Below, in pieces: positions 56,581 to 64,000 of a stretch of 64,000 nt of DNA. Position 1 is the first letter of the stretch; each line of letters opens with the position of its first letter. The translations under genes were made by a program, and so were the position numbers. The stretch is from contig RCSZ01000013.1 of assembly GCA_014898425.1 (NCBI GenBank), positions 1,054,001-1,118,000 of the forward strand. Reading direction: 5' to 3'. The DNA comes from Botryotinia globosa. Taxonomy: Eukaryota; Ascomycota; Leotiomycetes; Helotiales; Sclerotiniaceae. The notes under the pieces are model-generated. The model did no database searches, had not been told where the DNA came from, and was given only the letters and a program-made list of their open reading frames with translations.

Positions 56581-58157
56581 AAGCGTTATATGTGTAGTAT
56601 TAAGCGATGATCTCAACTCTTATGATTAATCTTTATCCGCGAACAGAATTATTAGAGCTCCAAGGAATGTGTCTACAACATCTAGATTTACAATATCTTG
56701 CCATTGTTTCAGGTGATTTAGAGCTTTCCAATGATCCTGACCTTGAATTGGGAGGACTCGACCTTCTTGTTGAACCTGGCATCCAACTCGACTAGGTCAC
56801 TTGACTTGCTTGATTCAAAACCTTTCAATGTTACCGGCAGGGAGTTGATTGCCAAGCTGAATTTTCCCATATACAACGCAAAGTTGAACACACAATTTTC
56901 TCAGCCCAGTCATCTTTCACTCTGAGTTCTGAAAATATGACTGCCTAGTCTCGCAAATCTGTGACATTCCTTGATGTCTCCACTCAGGAGAGACGATCAA
57001 AAAATCTCTCGGGACCATTTTAAGAGCAGACTTGAGATACCGTTTTCGTTTCGAAATTTGGTGCACATCTGTAGGGAGGAATAAGATGGGGTAGCTGCAA
57101 GTTGTTGGCTGTGAATCGCTGGATTGCAAAGTTGCTCGGAATATGGGAATCTGGCATTGTGGTGGAAGACTTTGCTTTATACAGTAATGGTGCTTGATTA
57201 GTAAAAGACGTAATAAATAAGCTCTTGATGTGTCACCACAAGTCTCATGTGAGTTCCGATATTTTTGGCTGCACAACAATCTAATCCAAATGATGTGGGA
57301 AAACGCCAACATGTTTATGACTCGAGTTGTAATCACCCTAACATAAAATTATTAAAATCCAGTATGCCAGCCAATGCCTTTCTTCCCTCTGAAACTCTAT
57401 CTTTTTGGATGATCAAAAAACAGGTGGAAATTAGCAATGCAGAATTCTCGAAATGAAATAGAATAAAATAAAAATGATCCATCGTGTCGGTGATGTTAGA
57501 CTGGCTCGGAAAATAGATTTTCCGGCGGAGATTGCAGTTTTCTTTGAGCAGATTGCCGCATGTATTGTCCATGAGCACTCCAACAATCCAGAAAATACAA
57601 GTTAGATTACTATAATGCAACCTCGAATGCTCGTTATATTTCAGCAAGTGCTGTATCTCATGGCTATGGGCTGAATGGCGGCCACCTTAAGTTGGGGTCG
57701 CCGATTTCTAGCCCATCATTTAGGTGGTGAATGACGCGAATGTTGGCTCTCCATTGGATATAAACTATACAATGTGCGGTCTTGAAATGAGAATGGCTTT
57801 TCATTCCCCTCCTCGACTTATATAATCTCATCATCAAGTAATCGTCGACAGAAGCCCGAAGAAATTTAAATGGAACGTGAACAACTAGCAAGTGCACTGG
57901 TAGGCGCCTTTGGCGTTTATTTGGGCGTCCATTGTCCTGGAAATTTGACCTCGATGGCCATTCAGGCCGATAATTCTCCTACAATGTTGGCATCTAGACA
58001 AGGTCTTTCATAACGGCTCATCAACAAATAATTTATATACGGCGGCTCATCAGCAAATCACTCATATACGGCAGTGTTGCATAAAATGTTATTTGCTTAA
58101 AACCACCAAGTTTCTTTCCTAATATCTTTATTTTCTCGATCATCAAGGTTATTCACA
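56581..58157. other. Intergenic region; F-box gene promoter
   Basis: About 1.6 kb with no supportable gene. Near its end lie two tandem 30-bp copies of GGCTCATCA...TATACGGC (58013-58072), 85 bp before the F-box start codon. Confidence 0.45.
58013..58072. repeat. Tandem 30-bp repeat, two copies
   Basis: Each copy runs from GGCTCATCA to ATATACGGC; a few bases differ between them. It lies in the promoter or 5' UTR of the first F-box gene. Confidence 0.85.
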
Positions 58158-59648
58158 ATGTCAACTCAAGGATATTTACCTACCGATGCAATGCCTTTCG
58201 AGGACTCGAGCCTTTTCTCCACCCTACCCACTGAATTGAAATGCCGAGTTGTCGATTTACTTGCCGCGAAAGATGTCATCAATCTCCGTCTTACATCAAG
58301 AGCTTGGAGTGGTGTATCTGTTACTGGCCTTTTCAATGTTCGTACTGAAAATCATATCGAACATGGTGTGTTTTCCATTCGACCACATCTTGACGATATG
58401 ACTCGATTACGATCTGTTGCTGGCTCGCCATGGCTAGCGAGAGTTATCAAACATGTCAAAATATATGTTGGAGATTTGGATATGTTGGAATTTGATCATG
58501 AAGTTCAGACCGTCAATAGATATACCAAGATCGAGAGTATGTTAACGTGTGAAAGGAAGGTTAATACCTTATTGGGACACATTGTCCAGAACAGGATGAA
58601 ACATTGTGATCCGGTCATGCTGTCTCATTCCCTTTCGAAACTACCCTCGGTCAAATCGGTTACTGCCACCGCAAATGAAAGTCCATTTTCGCCTTCGGAG
58701 ATCAATTTTACATTAGCATGGATGCGACTGATGCGAAGATGGAATCGTGAGCCGGATGCACTCTACGACTCTTACGATACTACATTTCCTACAAGATCCA
58801 GTATCAGACATCTCAGTATATTACTAGCAACACGGCTACTTCAGAATCGTGTTCGAAACTTGGTATTGGATACTTTTCCAATCGATCTTTTTGCTAGTCA
58901 AGGCTTCCATGATGACGACGACCAGACCGGACCATCATATGAAGTTCACACCAGTTTCCTTCATGATATGCAGGATATGACATCAAACGTCGAGAATCTC
59001 CGAATTGGTATCAATCCTGTTAGCAATAACGCAGCAACTCCCGAGTACAACAGAGTAGTCGCTAAATCTATGAGTATATTCATGGGATCCATGCAATCCC
59101 TTCGATCATTAGATATTACATTAAACATGTCCTCTCGATTTCCGAGTCATTCAATGGAATCAACAAACCAGGATGGATTCTATTCCAATACATTCCCCCG
59201 TCTTGAGCACTTTCGTGTTTCCAAGGTAAGATCTTTTGATACGCCATTCTATTCTTTCATTTTTCGTCACAAAGCGACCTTGAAATCTTTGTCCCTAGGC
59301 CATGATTTCTTTCTGATTCCTCAAGATAGGCCTAGAGGATGCGTATCTGTCAAATCTTTTCTTTATAAACTGCGCGATTGCTTGAAGTTGGAGAGATTTC
59401 AATTATTGATCAGGGCCAGTGATCAACGCATATATGACCAGGAATGGCAGGTCGTAGAGTCTTCCAGTAATAAATTATCGGATGCAAAATTATTCGAAAT
59501 GTTCGTTTTGGGAAAATGGTCATGGCCGATGATCAACGTGGATTATCCACATTGGAGAAGATTGGATGAGTGGAAAGGATGGGCTAGAAGAGATGGGTGG
59601 GACAATCTGACGTCAAAGTCGAAAAGGGATGTTAAGGAGCTGAATTAG
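58158..59648 (+). CDS. F-box protein with LRR-like C-terminal region
   Basis: Intronless frame of 496 residues. The F-box is at about 19-60: FSTLPTELKCRVVDLLAAKD, then VINLRLTSRAW. F-box proteins link targets to Skp1-Cullin ubiquitin ligases. The rest is helical and Leu-rich with weak repeats (RVRNLVLDTFPI, NVENLRIGIN, SLRSLDITLNMS, RLEHFRVSKV, TLKSLSLGHDF). The C-terminal third (TFPRLEHF, FIFRHKATLKSLSLG, KLERFQ) lines up with the neighbour at 60596-61915, so the two are probably paralogues. Substrate unknown. The start ATG is the first after a plausible 5' leader with the tandem repeat at 58013-58072. Confidence 0.88.
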   Translation: MSTQGYLPTDAMPFEDSSLFSTLPTELKCRVVDLLAAKDVINLRLTSRAWSGVSVTGLFNVRTENHIEHGVFSIRPHLDDMTRLRSVAGSPWLARVIKHVKIYVGDLDMLEFDHEVQTVNRYTKIESMLTCERKVNTLLGHIVQNRMKHCDPVMLSHSLSKLPSVKSVTATANESPFSPSEINFTLAWMRLMRRWNREPDALYDSYDTTFPTRSSIRHLSILLATRLLQNRVRNLVLDTFPIDLFASQGFHDDDDQTGPSYEVHTSFLHDMQDMTSNVENLRIGINPVSNNAATPEYNRVVAKSMSIFMGSMQSLRSLDITLNMSSRFPSHSMESTNQDGFYSNTFPRLEHFRVSKVRSFDTPFYSFIFRHKATLKSLSLGHDFFLIPQDRPRGCVSVKSFLYKLRDCLKLERFQLLIRASDQRIYDQEWQVVESSSNKLSDAKLFEMFVLGKWSWPMINVDYPHWRRLDEWKGWARRDGWDNLTSKSKRDVKELN

Positions 59649-60595
59649 CAGGATATAATTGTATAATAAAATTTGATAATTCATTATTGTCTCAATTATT
59701 TTTAATACCTTTACTTTGAGCAATATTCAAATCGATGAGTTCAACAAATGACGGTGTTAACGCATGTTGAATGCCATATCGTTCTTTCTCTTTCCAAGTA
59801 CCATGCTATTATCATAGTATTATGAGTCAGTAGAACTAGACCTTCACCCTCTGATCTCTTCTCTTTTACTGTCCAACGATCCTCATTCCTCATCTCCATG
59901 ACTGAAATTTTCCTCCCATTCTCGCTAACCTCTTCTAACAGCTCTCAATCTCTCAATCCAGATCCAACCACCGAATCTCCAGAGCCTTTCTTCGACTCCC
60001 TCATCTCACCTCGCCCACTTCTCTTCAAACTACATAGAAAAGCCCCAAAAAATCATTCGAAACTCCAAGGAAAATCGTCCATTACATCACACCTACAATT
60101 CTATAATTTCTATTCTCAAGATCAAATCTTGTGCTCTGCATAGCCAACCCCGTCGCTTCGAGAAACTATCGAGCTGCACAAATCTATCTCCTAAATACTC
60201 GTGAAATCTATCTCGACGTGCAGCTTCTCCAAGACTTTGATATGACGTACGTCACCAGATTCGGTTCTTGACATATTTAGCTCAATCTACGGCTGCATAG
60301 AGCTTCCACTAATAGCGATATCATGTGGTTTTTCTTCGTTGCGACTAAGATAGTATTTGATGGGACGGTAACTGCTACAAGAAAGGAATGGTGAGGATTG
60401 GATTAGTGCTAGACTAGACGGTTGGGGTTTCATGGTACGGACATTATGGGTTAGTGTTTGATGGTAGGTACGGTGCCCTCGGTAGTGGTGCGAAATGATC
60501 GTGATGAATATTTAATTCATCTTAGAATTATCAAATCTCTCAATCACATCAAATCTTGAAAACACATAACTCCTATCAATCTCCAACACATCACA
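59649..60595. other. Intergenic region between two F-box genes
   Basis: About 0.95 kb in tandem orientation. The ORF at 59898-60143 lacks any domain. Holds the 3' flank of the first gene and the promoter of the second. Confidence 0.5.
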
Positions 60596-61915
60596 ATGTC
60601 CGAATCCACATCCACATCCACCTCATTCCCCTCTCGAAAAGAGTATTTCCCCCGCACAGGTATTCCCACCGAAATTTTCCGCTTAATCACAAAATATATC
60701 GACGCGGCCACACTCCCCAGCGCCAGACTAGTAAGCCGTAATTGGGCCCCCTTGGTGCTCGAAGTCCTATTCGCACAGCGTGGTTTCTCTATATCACCTT
60801 TCAAAAATGGTATGCAAAGACTTGAAGAGGTGGGCCAAACCATTGCCATGCCATCAATCTATCACTTAAACATCTGTCTCGGAATTGTCGATAATCGCAG
60901 ATTGGGTTTAACTATTCTACGAAACACCCCGTCGGTTTTGCTCGCCAGGATGTCGCAAGATGCGAAAAGGCGATGGTTGCGGGCTCGGTTGTTGATAGCT
61001 GCGAATGAGTATCTACGATATTGTCGCGGAGATGCGTTTGCGAGACTCTTGCTGCCTCTCAAAAATTTATCGTCGATATCGATTTCGAATATTGAGAATT
61101 GTATTTCTCCGGGTTTGTATCAACGGCATGAAGAATTGTTGGATGATCCAGAAATGGATATGGAGATTTACACTCCGGAACAATGGGCTTCTCTACCCCC
61201 TATCAAGTTTCAGGGGCTTCTCGATGTACTTACTCGTATGGCTTTATCAGAATCTATCTCCCTTACTCATTTAAAAATCGAGACGCTTCCCATCTACACA
61301 TTCATGACCTGGGATACGGAGAGGGCGATCGGCACTGATGTTTCGGCTCGATTTATCGAAGCGTTTTCCCATCTCGAATCACTTTCATTGGGTCTCTCAT
61401 GCTGTGTTCCCAATGGGCGTTTATCTTTGAACCCTGAGCCTTCGTGTTTTCATCATAAGGCTTCAAGTCATATCGCTCAGTGGAATATATTAGCCATTGA
61501 CACCATGTGTAAAGTTGTGTCTTCGATGAAGAATCTCAGGCATTTAGATTTGCATTGGCAAATATCGCTTCTTGATGAGGAAGAAGGCTGTATTCCCTCA
61601 ATGAACTCAAAGAATCTAAGACAAATGTGGAACCTATCATTTCTCGAAAGTACTTTCCCGAATCTGGAGACGTTGCGACTTTCTTGGTTCTGTATGGAAA
61701 AGATACATCTTTTTACATTTCTGTGTAGACATAAAGACACGCTGAAGCATGTACATCTGGGAAATTATTCTTTTGATAAAGATGATACGTCGTGTTCTTT
61801 TAAGGAGTTTTTCGGGGGTTTGGAGAGGATGCTTGAGTTAGAGAAGTTGGAGTGTAGAGACGTGTACTCGATTTCGGCAAGCGTGGGGAGGAAGGAAAGG
61901 AAGGGGAGAACGTAG
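60596..61915 (+). CDS. F-box protein, paralogue of the upstream gene
   Basis: Intronless frame of 439 residues. The F-box is at about 22-62: GIPTEIFRLITKYIDAATLP, then SARLVSRNWAPLVLEVLF. The Leu-rich region follows (LSSISISNIENC, SLTHLKIETLP, HLESLSLGLSC, NLRHLDLHWQ, NLETLRLSW). The segment TFPNLETLRLSW...FLCRHKDTLKHVHLGNYSF...LELEKLE parallels TFPRLEHFRVSK...FIFRHKATLKSLSLGHDFF...LKLERFQ in the first gene. The end (GRKERKGRT) is basic and lacks the Trp-rich tail of the neighbour, so the C-terminus may be shortened. Likely a substrate adaptor of an SCF ubiquitin ligase. Confidence 0.88.
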   Translation: MSESTSTSTSFPSRKEYFPRTGIPTEIFRLITKYIDAATLPSARLVSRNWAPLVLEVLFAQRGFSISPFKNGMQRLEEVGQTIAMPSIYHLNICLGIVDNRRLGLTILRNTPSVLLARMSQDAKRRWLRARLLIAANEYLRYCRGDAFARLLLPLKNLSSISISNIENCISPGLYQRHEELLDDPEMDMEIYTPEQWASLPPIKFQGLLDVLTRMALSESISLTHLKIETLPIYTFMTWDTERAIGTDVSARFIEAFSHLESLSLGLSCCVPNGRLSLNPEPSCFHHKASSHIAQWNILAIDTMCKVVSSMKNLRHLDLHWQISLLDEEEGCIPSMNSKNLRQMWNLSFLESTFPNLETLRLSWFCMEKIHLFTFLCRHKDTLKHVHLGNYSFDKDDTSCSFKEFFGGLERMLELEKLECRDVYSISASVGRKERKGRT

Positions 61916-62266
61916 AAGGAGAGAGCGAAGAAGTAGGGATTTGATAGGAAGGGGGGATAGGGAGGGAGGAATGATACTTTGTACATAGAAAAAGCTAGAA
62001 GAATCTATTTTGTAATGATTTCCATCATTACGCTGACCACGATGTTTTCTGACACGCCGCTGAATGTCTTGTATCTTCAGAGATAATTGCTGAGGCCGCA
62101 AGGTTGAATACTTTCCTATAATTGTCCATGGCGCTTCGAGCGCAGCGAGCAAAGGGGGTTTAGGGGCTTGCCCCCATTAGTGAATAAAACTGTAAATTCG
62201 AAATCTATTTCTATTTCGTAAGATCGTGTCTAAGGGTATATCGGATTGTAACCTCGTGACAAAAGA
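61916..62266. other. Intergenic region between convergent genes, with hairpins
   Basis: About 350 bp. It contains GCGCTTCGAGCGC (62131-62143) and, a few bases on, GGGGG...CCCCC arms (about 62154-62175) with GGGGCTTGCCCC inside; both could fold as hairpins. Confidence 0.6.
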
Positions 62267-63267
62267 TCATGACGAATTTTGCAAGTCTCTTCTCTTGATA
62301 ACATCCTCAACAACCTGTTCCAACCACCACGCGTGAATCCTTGCATCACCTGTCAATTCCGGATGGAAAGATGTTCCAAAAACATTTGCTTGACGAACGG
62401 CAACTATATCTCCTGCTTCGCTATTGAGTGATTCTTGAATTTCGGAGTTAGAATGGGTTGTGCGACCGGGAAGTGTGGCGAGGACTTCCACAGGAGCGGA
62501 GAGAATAGTATCAGGGTTTGGGATAGACTTTGAGTCGATTGGTAGAGAAGGCGCGATGACTGTGGAGTCTAGTGTAGATTCTGAGGTTTGAGCTCCAGGA
62601 ACGTGGGGGAGGAGTTTCTCCACGATAGGGGCTCGGATGAATATTGCAGAGAAGGGTGCTGGCTTCTCTTTGTCTTCTTGAGTAGAAGTAGGATCTAGGT
62701 CTGATGAAATCGAGCCAGAAGATGAAAGAAATGGCAAATCTAGATTGGCCGAGAAAGATTCTACTTGTCGACCAAAATGATTACGATTCACTCGGACATC
62801 AAGACCACCAATCAATTCCTGACCACCGGCTTTGGTACGGTTTGCAGACTCGGCAAGTAGAATGAGACCTGCACAAGTTCCCCAAGTAGGATAGCGATGA
62901 TATCTATAAAGTTGTGAGAATGAATACTGGGCGAAGGGAGAAAAGATATATGGATGACTCACTTGACATAAGCTCTCAAAGGCTCAAGAAGAGCTGATCT
63001 TTGAGCAACAAGTGAAATGGCCGTACTTTCACCACCAGGTATGATGAGTGCATCACATGAATTAAGTTCGACTTCATTTCGTACTTCTATGAATTTATAT
63101 TCAATGGGAAAGCCTCCTTTTGGCGATTTTGATGTGGATTGAAATTTGGTTTTGGATTTAGTGGCGAGGATTTCACTGGCGGAACGAAGACATTGAATAT
63201 GTTCATTGAAAGCACCTTGAAGAGCTAAAACTCCCACGGTGATCTTCAAGTATTGTGAGTTTGCCAT
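62267..63267 (-). CDS. SNO1: Pyridoxal 5'-phosphate synthase glutaminase subunit (PdxT/SNO family)
   Basis: Two exons (62963-63267 and 62267-62903; donor GTGAGT, acceptor TATAG) join to 313 residues. VGVLALQGAFNEH opens the class I glutaminase fold. GGEST (about 78-82) forms the oxyanion site, GTCAGLILLAES holds the nucleophile Cys112, and FGTSFHPELT gives His282 and Glu284 of the triad. The enzyme releases ammonia from glutamine and passes it to the Pdx1/SNZ synthase for vitamin B6 production. It is longer than the usual 190-250 residues because of low-complexity, Ser/Thr/Pro-rich insertions after LDLPFL and before the FGTSFHPE block. MANSQYL at 63267 is the first ATG. Confidence 0.93.
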
Positions 63268-64000
63268 ATTAAGCAATAATGGCGAAAGAATGCTTGATTG
63301 GGGAAGATATAAATAAAGTGATAGATAGGTATGATATAAAATATATATTCGTCACATGATTTTGATAATATATTCTCGGAACGAAAGGAAATAATGAATG
63401 CCAAGAGAACGATAAACTCAACCGATTGTCGAAGAATATCCTTGTAATTTTACCCCAAAGAATGGGAGCGATTGAAATGACAGCACCTTACTTGAAGTCT
63501 AAGCCTAATAAGGAACTATGGAAAATACAAACACTGATAAAAAGATCTAATTGAATATTCTGGTTTATATTCAATATAAATAAATACTATAGTAGCTTTC
63601 TTTCCAATTAAATCAGTCAATTAAATTCGAAATTCAATTATTAAAATTAAAAGTATTTTATTAAATAATATATATTATTTTGAATATTAAATATAGCTTT
63701 TATAGATTATAAAGATTCTAAAAGTTTTTAAAAGATAATAATCAAAGGCTTATAATGAAACTTTATATTACAAAAAGAAAAAAAAAGCTTCAAATTATTT
63801 TTTCTAATAAAAGAAATATCGAATAATATTTGATTGAGTTTAGTTTTATTAGCGTATTGCTATTTTAATCCCTCCCTAAAGAATTAGATACCTCCAGCTA
63901 GTGAAAGTCACTCGAACAACCTTATTTATCATTTAAACCAATCAAAATTGAATTATGTAATCAATGAAAATTAATCCTCAACCATTTCTTATGCGCTCAA
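63268..64000. other. Intergenic region with AT-rich block
   Basis: Promoter side of the PLP synthase gene, then A+T-rich sequence from about 63530 to 63870. No gene recognised before the window ends. Confidence 0.5.

Overview
The window reads as nuclear DNA of a filamentous ascomycete. Genes are split by many short introns (about 42-110 nt) with GTRNGT donors. The protein families are fungal: a GtaA-type secreted glutaminase, a PTH11-like rhodopsin-domain membrane protein, a Zn(II)2Cys6 regulator, a very long DUF6606/DUF3638/DUF3645 protein, a SUMO-like protein and F-box/LRR-like proteins. Gene content and AT-rich, RIP-like islands suggest a leotiomycete of the Botrytis/Sclerotinia type, but this rests on general resemblance and not on a search. 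Gene models below were rebuilt by hand from splice sites and reading frame. Where I give exon lists, the exon lengths sum to whole codons.

Layout: 1-936 (-) partial P-loop protein; 2371-5002 (-) membrane-anchored aspartic-protease-like protein that lacks both catalytic motifs; 6908-9349 (+) secreted repeat-rich, probably GPI-anchored wall protein; 10278-11826 (-) seven-helix rhodopsin-like protein; 14302-15637 (+) secreted alpha/beta hydrolase; 17562-18197 (-) MAPEG membrane protein; 18831-19852 (-) secreted cysteine-rich protein; 21608-31102 (+) 3093-residue DUF6606/DUF3638/DUF3645 protein; 31642-32943 (+) broken protein kinase; 33034-34616 tandem repeats and RIP-like repeat copies; 35309-37958 (-) glutaminase with 11 exons, one of only 12 nt; 41510-42291 a four-copy repeat of unknown origin; 43613-44511 (-) Zn(II)2Cys6 protein, with a probably degenerate gene just upstream of it; 48028-50486 (+) cytochrome P450 pseudogene split by a 675-bp MITE (49662-50336); 51278-51625 (-) SUMO-like protein; 53900-56097 (+) unknown gene with in-frame stops; 58158-59648 and 60596-61915 (+) two related F-box proteins; 62267-63267 (-) glutaminase subunit of pyridoxal phosphate synthase.

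The genes do not form one pathway. Several encode secreted or surface proteins (protease-like, wall protein, hydrolase, Cys-rich protein, glutaminase). From about 31 kb to 57 kb the window is an accessory-type region with broken genes, a MITE, microsatellites and AT-rich blocks. I found no complete transposase, reverse transcriptase, CRISPR array, rRNA or convincing tRNA. The strongest unusual signals are the MITE-split P450, the four-copy 41.5-42.3 kb repeat with conserved internal spacing, and the degenerate protease-like surface protein.
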